A DNA stretch of 64,000 nt, taken from Hymenobacter sp. DG25A. GTDB taxonomy: Bacteria > Bacteroidota > Bacteroidia > Cytophagales > Hymenobacteraceae. The stretch is from NCBI RefSeq assembly GCF_001280305.1, contig NZ_CP012623.1:3472001-3536000 (forward strand), written 5' to 3'. The number at the start of each line of letters is the position of its first letter. Position 1 is the first letter of the stretch. Of the stretch, positions 38,048-48,700 are shown in pieces. The position numbers and the translations under genes were made by a program. The notes beneath the pieces were generated by a model. The model was not told where the DNA came from and searched no databases. It worked only from the letters and a program-made list of their open reading frames with translations.

Positions 38048-40783
38048 ATGATCCTACGGTTTACTCTCCCATTCCGCACCGAATGGGGCCAGCGCTTTAT
38101 GGTATGCGGCAACCTGCCCCAACTGGGTGCCTGGCAGCCCGACCAGGGCTTGACGCTCCAGTACCAGCCTGATACCGGCATCTGGAGCTGCGAAGCAACC
38201 ATGCCCGACGAGGAGCTGACCCTGGAATACAAGTATGTGCTGGTGGATGAGCGCGACGGCAGCGCGCAGTGGGAGTGGGGACCCAACCGGCAGGAACACG
38301 TGAATGCCCAGCAGTTTGAGCGGGTGGTGCTGGAAGACTACTGGCGCGCACCGGCCCAGCCGGAAAACGAGTTGTTCACGGCGGCCTTCACCCAGGCCCT
38401 TATGCGCCGCAATGCGGTAGACGTAGCCCCGCGCCCCACGGCCCGCCTCGCCGACTCCGTAGTGCGCTTTCAACTGCCGGCCCCGCGCGTGGATACCAAC
38501 CACCATCTCTGCTTGCTGGGCTCTGACCACGCCCTGGGCACCTGGGACGAGCGCAAAGCCGTGGTGCTGTCTGACCGTGACTTTCCCACCTGGTGCGTGG
38601 ATGTGGCCCTGGAAGATTCCTCCCGCCCCGTGTACTACAAGTACGGTATCTGGGACGCGGCCCAAAAGAAAATAGTGCACTTAGAAGGCGGCGAAAACCG
38701 CGTGCTGCTGCCCCCGGCCGAGCGCCGCACCCTGCGCATCCGCCACGACGAGCAGTTTCGCTACCCCAATGGCAACTGGCGCGGCGCCGGCGTGGCCCTG
38801 CCTGTCTTCTCCCTGCGCAGCCGTCACGGCCTGGGCGTAGGCGAGTTTACCGACATTCAGCTGCTGGTAGACTGGGCCAAGCAGACCGGCCTGAAGATGG
38901 TGCAGATTCTGCCCATCAACGACACCACCGCCACCCACACCTGGGTTGATTCTTACCCCTACGCGGCCATTTCGGTGTTTGCCCTGCACCCGCTCTACCT
39001 CAACCTGGATAGCATTGCGCCCCTGGCCGATGCCGCCCAGCAGGCTGAGTTGGACAAGCTGCGCACCGAGCTCAACGCCCTGGACCACGTGGCCTACGAG
39101 CCTGTGATGAACGCCAAGTGGAAGTTTGCCCGCCTGCTATATCAGCAGGAGAAAGCCGCTTTCCTGGCTAATGCGGAATTCAAAGAGTTTCTCGAAGAGC
39201 AGAAAAGCTGGCTGGTGCCCTACGCGGCCTTCTCCGCCTGGCGCGACCGGTTCGGCACGGCCGATTTTGAGCAGTGGCCCGATGATTTCCGCACCCCGCC
39301 CACCTACGGGCAGATTATGGATTTCGACAGCGCGGAGTTTGACGAGTACGGCCTGCACCTGTTCACGCAGTTCCACCTGGACAAGCAGCTGCGCGCCGCC
39401 GTGGAGTACGCCCGCTACCACGGCGTGGTGTTCAAAGGCGACCTGCCCATCGGTATCTACCGCCACTCCGTGGATGCCTGGACCCAGCCCGAGCTTTACC
39501 ACATGGACCGCCAGGCCGGCGCCCCGCCAGACGACTTCTCGGTTACGGGCCAGAACTGGCGCTTCCCCACTTATAACTGGGAACGAATGGCGCAGGACGG
39601 CTACGCCTGGTGGCGCCAGCGCCTCACCCACCTTTCGCGCTACTTCGTTGCCCTGCGCATCGACCACATCCTGGGCTTTTTCCGCATCTGGGAAATTCAG
39701 GGCGACTCCGTGGAGGGCCTGCTGGGGCGGTTTGCGCCGGCCCTGCCCCTGCACCGCGACGAAGTGCGCGACCGGCTGGGCTGGTTCGACTACCGCCGCC
39801 TCTGTGAGCCCTACATCCGCTGGCACATGCTTCGCGACATCTTCGGGCAGGATGCCGAAGCCGTGCGAAATGAGTTTCTGGAAGATGCTGGCTACGAGGC
39901 CTTCCGCTTGCGGGAGGAAGTGCGCACCCAGCGCCAGATTGAAGCCGTTTTCGAGGAAAAGCTGCGGCAGGAGCCCGGCCGCGCCGACCACCTGCGCCGC
40001 ATCCGCGACGGGCTGTACAAGCTGGTAAATGAGGTGCTGTTTCTGGAAGAGCAGGGCACCTACGGCCAGTACCTGCACCCGCGCATCACGCTGCAGCACA
40101 CCTATTCCTTTAAGGAGCTGGATGAGGCAACCCGCCAGCGCGTGTGGGATTTGTACGTTGATTTCTTCTACCGCCGCCACGAGGAGTTCTGGCGCCGGCA
40201 GGGCCTGATTAAGCTGCCGGCCGTGCGCTACGCCACCAACATGCTCATTTGTGGCGAAGACCTGGGCATGGTGCCCGAGTCGGTGCCGGGCGTGATGAAG
40301 CAGCTGGGTATTCTGGGCCTGAACATTCAGCGCATGCCCGCCGACCCCAAAACCGAGTTCGGCCACCCCGACGCGGCCCCTTACCTATCGGTAGTAAGCC
40401 CCGGCTCGCACGATATGAGCACGGTGCGCGGCTGGTGGGAAGAAGACGCCGAGAAAACCCAGCGCTTCTTCCAGCAGATTCTGGGCCACTGGGGCGAGCA
40501 GGCTCCCTTCTATTGTGAGCCCTGGGTAGCCCGCGAAATTCTGCTGCAGCACCTGTTCTCGCCCGCCATGTGGGCCATATTCCCCATTCAGGATTTGCTG
40601 GCCATTGATGGCAAGCTGCGCCGGGAAAACCCGCAGGACGAGCAGATTAACGTGCCGGCCAACCCGCAGCACTTCTGGAAATACCGCCTGCACCTGCCGC
40701 TGGAAGAGCTGCTGGCCGCCGAGGAGTTCAACCACACCCTGCATGAACTGGTAGCGCAAAGCGGCCGGGACAGAGTGTATTGA
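38048..40783 (+). CDS. malQ: 4-alpha-glucanotransferase with two CBM20 domains (DPE2-like)
   Basis: The 911-residue cytoplasmic GH77 enzyme moves maltooligosaccharide units between glucans. Two N-terminal carbohydrate-binding modules of CBM20 type are visible: residues about 1-100 (FRTEWGQRFMVCGNLPQLGAW) and 135-235 (HHLCLLGSDHALGTWDE). The GH77 barrel follows from about 260. Asp539 (ALRIDHILGFFRIWEI) is the probable nucleophile and Glu737 (CGEDLGMVPESV) the acid/base; SHDMSTVRGWWEED is the 250s-loop-like signature. This layout matches plant DPE2 and bacterial relatives acting on maltose and soluble glucan. No signal peptide is seen. It diverges from tamB and is closed by a terminator. Confidence 0.93.
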   Translation: MILRFTLPFRTEWGQRFMVCGNLPQLGAWQPDQGLTLQYQPDTGIWSCEATMPDEELTLEYKYVLVDERDGSAQWEWGPNRQEHVNAQQFERVVLEDYWRAPAQPENELFTAAFTQALMRRNAVDVAPRPTARLADSVVRFQLPAPRVDTNHHLCLLGSDHALGTWDERKAVVLSDRDFPTWCVDVALEDSSRPVYYKYGIWDAAQKKIVHLEGGENRVLLPPAERRTLRIRHDEQFRYPNGNWRGAGVALPVFSLRSRHGLGVGEFTDIQLLVDWAKQTGLKMVQILPINDTTATHTWVDSYPYAAISVFALHPLYLNLDSIAPLADAAQQAELDKLRTELNALDHVAYEPVMNAKWKFARLLYQQEKAAFLANAEFKEFLEEQKSWLVPYAAFSAWRDRFGTADFEQWPDDFRTPPTYGQIMDFDSAEFDEYGLHLFTQFHLDKQLRAAVEYARYHGVVFKGDLPIGIYRHSVDAWTQPELYHMDRQAGAPPDDFSVTGQNWRFPTYNWERMAQDGYAWWRQRLTHLSRYFVALRIDHILGFFRIWEIQGDSVEGLLGRFAPALPLHRDEVRDRLGWFDYRRLCEPYIRWHMLRDIFGQDAEAVRNEFLEDAGYEAFRLREEVRTQRQIEAVFEEKLRQEPGRADHLRRIRDGLYKLVNEVLFLEEQGTYGQYLHPRITLQHTYSFKELDEATRQRVWDLYVDFFYRRHEEFWRRQGLIKLPAVRYATNMLICGEDLGMVPESVPGVMKQLGILGLNIQRMPADPKTEFGHPDAAPYLSVVSPGSHDMSTVRGWWEEDAEKTQRFFQQILGHWGEQAPFYCEPWVAREILLQHLFSPAMWAIFPIQDLLAIDGKLRRENPQDEQINVPANPQHFWKYRLHLPLEELLAAEEFNHTLHELVAQSGRDRVY

Positions 40784-40801
40784 TTTCTCCCAACCCTTTA
40801 C

Positions 40802-40842
40802 AAGCAGAGCTATTAACAGAAATGTTAGTAGCTCTGCTTTTT
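40802..40842 (+). terminator. intrinsic terminator after malQ
   Basis: AAGCAGAGCTA (40802-40812) pairs with 40829-40839, and the stem continues as TTAACA/TGTTAG with one wobble to a GAAA loop. A run of T follows. Confidence 0.9.
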
Positions 40843-40887
40843 TATGACAATCTAAAGATAGATGTGGTGATTTGATATTTGAACGGT

Positions 40888-40926
40888 CATTTAATATAAA
40901 ACATTAAGGATATTTTATATTAAATG
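40888..40926. repeat. AT-rich inverted repeat, 14-bp arms
   Basis: CATTTAATATAAAA at 40888-40901 and its exact complement at 40913-40926 are separated by 11 bases. It lies in the AT-rich gap before the next T9SS gene. An operator or a second hairpin are both possible. Confidence 0.6.
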
Positions 40927-41004
40927 AAGTGTGTAATGGATGAGTTAACCGATCTTATAGTATGATTCTTTGAATTTTAGGGACGATGCCTACGGAATAT
41001 GAAC

Positions 41005-41012
41005 TACTTTTG
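41005..41012 (+). promoter_or_regulatory. candidate -7 box of the T9SS gene at 41087
   Basis: TACTTTTG matches TAnnTTTG and would give a leader of about 67 nt. The only TTTG upstream (40969-40972) is 32 bases away, too far for the usual spacing. Apart from this, the dyad and the malQ terminator, the 40784-41086 gap shows nothing. Confidence 0.35.
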
Positions 41013-41086
41013 TTGCTAAAATTCTGCACAGACTCACCTTTTGCTTGTCATTGCTTCCCTTTTAGCTCACTGGTTACATAAACCGA

Positions 41087-44000
41087 ATGAAAACAACCTT
41101 ACCATTTATCTCAGGATTGCCAACCTTGTTGTCGTCGAAGCAACTAAGCCCTTCGCAACTAGCTGCCTGGCCTGATAGGGCTTGGAAGAGCAGCGAAGGT
41201 ACTCAGCTTCGGAAGATGTGGGCATTCATTGCATTTCTGATTGTATGCTTGCCTTTATCCTTAAGTGCCGCAACTACCACTATTACTGGCTTTACGCCTA
41301 ATAGTGGTCCAGTAGGAACCATAGTCACCATTACTGGGACGAATTTTAAAAGTAACAGTGCCGTTAAATTTAACGGTACTACGGCCGCTTTTACCTTCGT
41401 ATCAGCCACGCAAATCAAGGCTACTGTGCCATCAGGTGCAACGACGGGTAAGATTCAGGTTTCACCTCCCGGTAACACTACGGCCACTTCTGGGGCCGAC
41501 TTCACGGTAACCGTTGCTCCAGTAGCAGTAGCTGATGTGGCCTCTACTACCTATAAGCTACCTACCACAATCAATATTCTTAATAATGATACGCCAGGTA
41601 GTGCCGGGGCGCCCAGTGCTATTAATACGGCCAGTGTAGTGCTTTCCAGTACTACCGGCAGCAATGGGGGCACTTTCTCCGTCAATGCCAGTGGCGTGGT
41701 GAGCTTCACGCCACCCGCTACTATTGTAGGCACCAGTATTACCACCAGCGTAAGCTACACGGTAGCCAACAGTGCTTCGCCAGCGCAACGTTCGGCGGCG
41801 GCTACTATTACAGTAACGGTAACAAACACTGCGCCCGTAGCTAACAACGACCCTGGTAACACGGTTGCTGCCAGTGGTACTGATTTAGTGATTAATGCTT
41901 TGAGCAACGATACGGATGCCAACGGCAACGGCACAATTGATAACACCAGCATCGTGCTGGGTACTGCCACTGGTACCAGTTCCGGCACATTTGCCAAGGG
42001 CACAGGTGCTAATCTGGGCAAAGTAGTTTTCACTCCCACGGCCACAGCAGGTACCGCAACGGTTACTTACACTGTGAAGGATGATGCGGGTCTTCCGTCC
42101 AACTCCGCTACCATTACCGTGGTGGTAATAGGTGCTCCTATAGTGAATCCGGACGTAGCGTCAACCAATTACAAAACACCCATCACCATCAGTATTCTGA
42201 GTAATGATGTAGCTGCCGATGGTGGTGCGGGTGCCAATGCTATTAATGTGGCTTCGGTGATTCTAAGCCAGGGCGCAACTTCAGGCACCAGCAATGTTAC
42301 CGGCAGCAATGGGGGCACTTTCTCCGTCAGTGCCAGTGGCGTGGTGAGCTTCACGCCACCCGCTACTATTGTAGGCTCCAGCATTACCACCAGCGTAAGC
42401 TACACGGTAGCCAACAGTGCCACACCAGCACAAATCTCCAATTCAACCACTATTACTGTTACCGTAACCAATGCCACGCCAGTAGCTATTGATGGCGTAA
42501 ACGTAGCCTTGGTAAATACCGCAAACGCAACGGCTTTATCTCCTTCGCTGTCAGGTGCTGACGTGGAGAATGATTTGTTTTACTATACCATTACCGGTGG
42601 TCTGCCAACTGCCGCACAAGGCCTACTGGCTTTCAATGGTACTCTCATTGCTACAACCCCTAGCGTCAACATTCCGGCTGGCCAGCTCAGCTTACTGACT
42701 TTTGACCCTGCGGCAGGTTATGTAGGCCGCGTAGTGCTGACGTTTACTGTAACAGATGGCAGCGGTCTTTCATCATCCCCTACTACCTATACCATTCCGG
42801 TTGGTGCTGCTAATACCATCAGCGGTATTGTGTACGAGGATGTGAATTATGGTGGGGGCATGGGCCGCAGCCAGGCAGCCAGCAGTGGCATCGGTCGTAA
42901 TGGCGCTACGGTGGAGTTATATACTGGTGCCAATGCTTATCAGGCAGTTACAACAACTGGAGTTAATGGCATTTATACATTCTCTGGGCTGGCTGCTGGT
43001 ACTTACAAAGTACGCGTAGTCAATAGCACCGTAACCAGCCGCCGCGGTGGCTTTGTTGCAGGCCTGCTGCCTGTACAAACATATGTGAACAGTGATGGGA
43101 ACCGCGTAGGAGGTGAGGCGCCAAACGTGGCGGATGCCGCTGCCAGAACTGCTGGCAATCTTCCTGCTAACTCGCAGTCCCTGGCTACAGTTACGCTGGC
43201 TGCTAATGGAGCCGTCGGCTCGGATTTCGGCTTCAGCTTTGATGTAGTTGTGAATACCAACGATACAGGCCAGGGTTCTTTGCGGCAGTTCATTACGAAT
43301 GCCAATGCTTTGGTTAATACCGGTTTGGATCAGCGCCCATTCAATAACAATGGGTTTGATAGCGGAACCGATTTCCCTGCCGGGCAGGAAACCTCCATCT
43401 TTATGATTCCGGACGGTACCGCTAAGCCAGGTTTGCGTGCTGGCCTTACCAATCAGCTAAAGAATGCGGCTGGAACGGCAGCTACCATAAATAGCCGTGC
43501 TTTAATTACGCTGGGCTCCAGCCTAAGCCTTACTAATGCTACAACGCCTGCCAACGCCGCAGGCACCGCCATTGATGGCACTACCCAGAGTACGCTGAAC
43601 AACTCCAACCCCATTACGCTGGGAACCGGTGGCACAGTAGGTACCGGCAAAGTGGCCCTCAGCAAGGTGAATGGTTCAGAAGTAGAAATCGTTGGACCTA
43701 CAAATATCACCAACCTGATTCAGGTTTCAGCGGATAATTCTATTGTGCGCGGAGTATCGCTGCATGGTGGTGCCAACGCCTTAACGGTGACCAGTGGCAC
43801 CAATATGCTTATTGAACAAAACCTGATAGGCGTAGATGCCTTTACTGCCGGAGCGGCCCCAGCACCAGCTACCAGCACAATTGGCGTAAAATTGACGAAC
43901 CCCTCGGGCACGGTACAAAATAACCTTATTGCATACGCAGGCAGCTCAGGACTGAGCTACTCCGGAATAGGCGCAGGTTATATTATTACCAACAATGAGT

Positions 44001-45472
44001 TTGACAAAAACGGTCGGATTACGGCAGGAGGGGACAATATCACCATTGCCGACCAGATAGCTGCCGGCAGTGTTGCGGGACCGGTTACCATAACCGGCAA
44101 CCTGATTGCTAATGCAAACAGTAGCGGCATTCAGTTTGATATTGCCAAACTCAGCACTAATAAAGTGCAAAACAATACTGTCTCAGGTAATGGTCTGTAC
44201 GGAGCTGTTACCCGGCTGGAAGGCTCGGGCATTCACTACCTGTCGCGTAATGGTACGGATCGGGGAACCAATCCGGATATCATCAGCCAGAACATTATTA
44301 CCCAAAACCAATCATCGGGTATTGTAATCAATTATGGTCAGCGTGGCATCCGGATAAGCCAGAACTCCATTTACCAGAATGGTAATGGTACCACCGGTGG
44401 GCAGGGACTACTTTCTGTTGACTTGACTCCGGCTACCTATTATGTGAATAGTGCGGATGCCAATGGAAAATCACGCTACGGGCAGGGAGATGGTGTAACG
44501 GCTAATGACGGAGTAGCTAATGTTAACCAAGCGAATGGCGGCATGGACTACCCGGTGATTACGCTAATCGAAAAAGCCGGTCCTGGGCAGCTTCGTGTAA
44601 AAGGCTATATTGGAAATAACCCAGCGGGCAGCGCCCTGTTTGCCAATACTATTGTGGAAGTATATAGCGCCAACAATGCCGATACTAACCAGAATGGCCC
44701 AACCACTACTACCAGTGGTGATAATGTAGCGCATGGCGAAGCACAATCATATGTAGGTACGCTCACCGCCGACGCAAATGGCCTGTTTGATGTGACATTT
44801 AACACTATTGCCGCCACCATCAACTCGGGCGATATTGTTTCTGCTACAGCTTATCTGGCAGCCTACGGAACGTCTGAAGCTGGTGTCAACAAGCTTAGTG
44901 ATTTTACAGTAACACTCCCCGTGGAGCTGGTGAGCTTTGAAGCAAAAGCCGGCAACACAAATGTGCAGCTTACGTGGGCTACCGCCTCAGAAAAGAACAA
45001 TGACCACTTTGCAGTGGAGCGCAGCTTCGATGGTATCACCTTCGCCCAGATTGGGCAGGTGCGCGGCAACGGCAATAGCACTAACTACCACTATTATAGC
45101 TGCACTGATGTCAGCGTAGGTTTGCGCCACACAGGCACGGTGTACTATCGCCTGCAGCAAGTGGACGTTGATGGCCAGGCGCACCGTACATCGGTAAGGG
45201 CAGTAAACATCAAGGGCACTGTTACAGCCAATAGCATTAGCCTGTATCCTAACCCAGCCACCGAGCAGGCTACCTTAGATTTGAGGGCCCTGCCGGCAGG
45301 CACTTACCAGGTGCATATTCTGGATATGATGGGGCGGGAAGTGTACCGCACGCAGGTACAGGGCGGCGGCCTCCCAACGGTTGATTTGCGGGCCGTAAGA
45401 AGTGGAACGTATCAGGTTCTGATTCAGGGAAATCAGGTGAACCTGAGCCACAAGCTGGTGAAGTACAAATAG
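41087..45472 (+). CDS. large T9SS-secreted protein with IPT/TIG, Ig-like and beta-helix regions
   Basis: The 1461-residue protein is likely exported and attached or released through T9SS. The signal peptide is at residues about 44-62 (MWAFIAFLIVCLPLSLSAA); the first 43 residues are an unusual extension, so the real start may be the ATG at 41216. An IPT/TIG domain follows (TGFTPNSGPVGTIVTITGTNF). Then come several Ig-like units with two nearly identical blocks, an SdrD/CNA-B-like unit (ISGIVYEDVNYGG ... GTYKVRVVN), and a right-handed beta-helix-like region (about 860-1150, with repeated NNxI patterns). The shared module VELVSFEAKAGNTNVQLTW and a type A sorting domain (ISLYPNPATEQATLDL ... LSHKLVKYK) end it. 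No catalytic residues were recognised; a surface or biofilm role is inferred. Confidence 0.85.
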   Translation: MKTTLPFISGLPTLLSSKQLSPSQLAAWPDRAWKSSEGTQLRKMWAFIAFLIVCLPLSLSAATTTITGFTPNSGPVGTIVTITGTNFKSNSAVKFNGTTAAFTFVSATQIKATVPSGATTGKIQVSPPGNTTATSGADFTVTVAPVAVADVASTTYKLPTTINILNNDTPGSAGAPSAINTASVVLSSTTGSNGGTFSVNASGVVSFTPPATIVGTSITTSVSYTVANSASPAQRSAAATITVTVTNTAPVANNDPGNTVAASGTDLVINALSNDTDANGNGTIDNTSIVLGTATGTSSGTFAKGTGANLGKVVFTPTATAGTATVTYTVKDDAGLPSNSATITVVVIGAPIVNPDVASTNYKTPITISILSNDVAADGGAGANAINVASVILSQGATSGTSNVTGSNGGTFSVSASGVVSFTPPATIVGSSITTSVSYTVANSATPAQISNSTTITVTVTNATPVAIDGVNVALVNTANATALSPSLSGADVENDLFYYTITGGLPTAAQGLLAFNGTLIATTPSVNIPAGQLSLLTFDPAAGYVGRVVLTFTVTDGSGLSSSPTTYTIPVGAANTISGIVYEDVNYGGGMGRSQAASSGIGRNGATVELYTGANAYQAVTTTGVNGIYTFSGLAAGTYKVRVVNSTVTSRRGGFVAGLLPVQTYVNSDGNRVGGEAPNVADAAARTAGNLPANSQSLATVTLAANGAVGSDFGFSFDVVVNTNDTGQGSLRQFITNANALVNTGLDQRPFNNNGFDSGTDFPAGQETSIFMIPDGTAKPGLRAGLTNQLKNAAGTAATINSRALITLGSSLSLTNATTPANAAGTAIDGTTQSTLNNSNPITLGTGGTVGTGKVALSKVNGSEVEIVGPTNITNLIQVSADNSIVRGVSLHGGANALTVTSGTNMLIEQNLIGVDAFTAGAAPAPATSTIGVKLTNPSGTVQNNLIAYAGSSGLSYSGIGAGYIITNNEFDKNGRITAGGDNITIADQIAAGSVAGPVTITGNLIANANSSGIQFDIAKLSTNKVQNNTVSGNGLYGAVTRLEGSGIHYLSRNGTDRGTNPDIISQNIITQNQSSGIVINYGQRGIRISQNSIYQNGNGTTGGQGLLSVDLTPATYYVNSADANGKSRYGQGDGVTANDGVANVNQANGGMDYPVITLIEKAGPGQLRVKGYIGNNPAGSALFANTIVEVYSANNADTNQNGPTTTTSGDNVAHGEAQSYVGTLTADANGLFDVTFNTIAATINSGDIVSATAYLAAYGTSEAGVNKLSDFTVTLPVELVSFEAKAGNTNVQLTWATASEKNNDHFAVERSFDGITFAQIGQVRGNGNSTNYHYYSCTDVSVGLRHTGTVYYRLQQVDVDGQAHRTSVRAVNIKGTVTANSISLYPNPATEQATLDLRALPAGTYQVHILDMMGREVYRTQVQGGGLPTVDLRAVRSGTYQVLIQGNQVNLSHKLVKYK
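41654..41775. repeat. 122-bp internal repeat, copy 1
   Basis: Nearly identical to 42299-42420 in the same gene (a few single-base differences by eye). Each encodes GSNGGTFSV-ASGVVSFTPP and the following strands of an Ig-like unit. Confidence 0.85.
42299..42420. repeat. 122-bp internal repeat, copy 2
   Basis: Partner of 41654-41775. The surrounding units have diverged, so the match is best explained by recent duplication or conversion. Confidence 0.85.
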
Positions 45473-45494
45473 TTTCACGGCCTGTTTATTATAA

Positions 45495-45532
45495 CAAAAG
45501 CCTCTCCCTGATGGGAGAGGCTTTTGTTTTTA
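45495..45532 (+). terminator. intrinsic terminator after the T9SS gene
   Basis: CAAAAGCCTCTCCC (45495-45508) pairs perfectly with 45513-45526 around a TGAT loop, followed by T-rich sequence. Confidence 0.92.
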
Positions 45533-45750
45533 CTGGATGGCGGGAGGTGCCACAGAAAGCAGCGACCGGGCCAAGAGCCGTCGCGGAAAATGAGTCGGCG
45601 GGGCACAGCAGAATTCCAACGAGTGAATAAGGTAATTGGTCGAATTGTGCCGACCAAGCCGCGGGCGCCACAGTAGGTTTGCAGACCCTACGCTATATCA
45701 CCCGTAAGGTTGCCCTTCGTCTGATTCCTTCTTCTACACCCCTATTTTGC

Positions 45751-48700
45751 ATGAAAGCACTCTTACCCTCCGTACTTCTACTACTGGCTTTGGTGCCGTT
45801 GGGAGTGCAGGCCCAGGCCCCGATTCCGCGGGAAGTGGTTGTACCTCCCGCCGCCGCAAGCAAGCTGCAAAAGGCGGTTGCCAAGGCACAACGCAGCCTA
45901 GTTGTGGCCTCGCCCAGGGTGGCAAATGCTGTGACTGCTGCTTGTACAGCCACCACTACGCTGGACTTTACTGCCCGTACCGACAATGAAGACTGGCAGG
46001 ATCGTCCGGCTTTCATTGTGGGCGGCGCTCCCAACAACACTACCATCAGTACACAAGGCACTTATGTAGAGCCTAGCGCCCCGGAAACCAACCTGTACAT
46101 CACACCATTGGCCAACTCGCCGTTCGGTCATAAAACGCTCTTCTGGTCTACGGACTATATCAGTAACGCCAGCGCTACTACGCAGATAGCTTTTGGCTTT
46201 AACCGGCCCGTTAATAACCTCTCTTTCACAATTGAGGATATCGATGCTAATGCTTCTACTTACATCGATGCGGTAACGCTGAATGCTGTTCAGGCAGACG
46301 GGACGGTCCTGAATCTTAACCTTTCCAGTGATGCGACGGTAACGTTGGCTAATGCCGCCTATACCAGCCGCAGTAACAATACAATTACGGCGCAGCAGCA
46401 AAACGTAGATGGGCAGACAAATGGTAATGCTACCATTACGTTCAATAAGCCTATTGTCAGCCTGCGTATCATTTACCAGAACACGCTTTCGGCCGCCGCC
46501 GGCTTACCGGGTGTGCAGTACATTGGTATCGGTAATATGACGTGGTGCACACAGGCCAACGTGGCAACGACCTTATCGGGTACTAACCACGCCAAGGCAG
46601 GTTCCACCGTAACCTACACTGCCACCACTACTGCCAGCGGCGACTATGCCGCTACCGGCGTGCAGCCCAAGGTGCAGTTTACCCCGGGCACCGTGCTGGC
46701 TACTTACCCAGCGGGCAGCACCTATGTGCAGTCGACGGGGGTACTGACGCTGCCCACCATTGCTAACCTGGCCATCGGGGCCAGCAGCACCTCCACCATT
46801 ACCTTCGTCATGCCGGGCACTACCGTGAACGGCACGGCCAGCAGCACCATTGGCAACGACGACGCCGACCCGCTGGACAACAACGGCTCCGCCGCCGCGG
46901 CCAAAGTAACCACCGTGGTAAATACACCGCCCGTTCCCACGGCATTGAGCTCTACCACGCCCCGCGCCGTGTACACGCCGCTGTCGCCCTTGGCAGCTAC
47001 CGATGTCAACGGGGATGCTATCAATACCTACACCATCACGCCGGCCAGCCTGACTGCGCTGAATACCTCCGGCAAGCTGTATGTAAAATCGGGTGCTACT
47101 TACACGGAAGTTACCGCTGGCAACTACCCTGGCCTGGTGCTGAGTGCTGCCCAGGCGGCTTCCCTTTACTTCTTGCCAAACAGCACGGCGAGTGTTAGTA
47201 CGGTTAGCTTCAGCTACTACGCCACCGATTCGCAGGGCGACATCAGCACCTCCACGGCGGCCTATTCCCTCAGCATCACGAATAGTGCACCGGTAGCCGC
47301 CGACGTGACGATGACGACGGCCCAAGCTATTCCTGGCGCAAATGGTCCCACGGCTATTCCAGCCCTGACGGCTACGGATCCGGACGGCGCTATCGCTTCG
47401 TACCAGATTTCGGCGCTGCCCGCCAGCGGCACGCTCTACTACAACACAGCGGCTGATGGTACCTCTGGCACCTATGTGGCCATGACCAGCGCCATGTTAA
47501 ATGGCGGGGCTTCCCAGTTGAACCTGACCGCTCAGCAGGCGGCTTCGCTGAAATACGACCCCTCAGGCACTACGAACAGTAACATCACCTTCACTTACAC
47601 GGCCACCGACAACAACGGCACCGTAGATGCTACGCCCGCTACGGTCACCATTACACTCGGCAACCAGGCCCCACGCGCCATTTCCGGCACGAACAGCAGC
47701 GTTACAACGACCACGAAAAACGATGCGTACCGGTTGAACTGGACGGCACCGAATGGCACGCTGAACGGCTCGGATGCAGACGGCACCATTGCCTCCTTCA
47801 CAATTACCAGCGGCCTGCCAAACGCCACGACGCAGGGCGAACTAACCTACTCCACCACCGACCTGGGAGCTAATGTGGGGCGTAACAACAACGCTTTAAC
47901 AGTCATTACCACTAGTACTGTTATTCCAGTGGGCGCCTACCTGTATTTCAACCCGGCTGCCAACACCACGGCTACCACCCTCGCCCTACAGTTTACGGCT
48001 AAGGACAACAGCGGCCTGGCCAGTGCCAATACGGCTACCTACACTGTACCGGTAAACCAGAACATTACTGAGCCAATTGCCAGCAACGTGACTTCGGGCC
48101 CGATTGTGAGCAGCGCCAATGCTACTTCTATCACGGGCTTTTCGGGTTCGTTAAATGGGACTACGTCACTCTACAGCTACATCATTCGCACCATTCCGAA
48201 TGGCGACACCCAGGGTACACTGTATGTGAATGGAGTAGCCGTGACAACCCCCGAGTTTGAGCTGCTGGCCGCCGATGCCAATAAACTGACCTTCGACCCG
48301 AGTGGCGCCAGCAACACCACGGTAACTTTCACCTACACCGTGCGCGCAAACAGCGCTACGGGTCCTGTTGACACCACGCCGGCTACTTACACCATCACAC
48401 TCAGCAATGCGGCCCCGCTGGCCGCCGCTGTGAGCAACTCCCTGAGCAGCCCCATTGCCAGCACGGCCGGTCAAACGGGTATCAGCTCACTGAATGCAAC
48501 GGATACCGATGGTACGATTACTTCGTACTCCATCAAGAGCCTGCCTGCTGACGGTACACTGTTCTACAATAACAACGCCGACGGCGTGAGTGGCACCTAC
48601 GTGGCCCTAACCAGCGCTAACATCGGCACAGTATCCTTATCGCCGGCCCAGGCCGCTTCTTTGAAGTTTGACCCCTCCGGGGCCTTTGGTGGCACGGTAA

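Noticed and set aside
39137-40366. 409-codon open frame opposite malQ
   Set aside because: The opposite strand encodes the GH77 catalytic residues; this frame has none.
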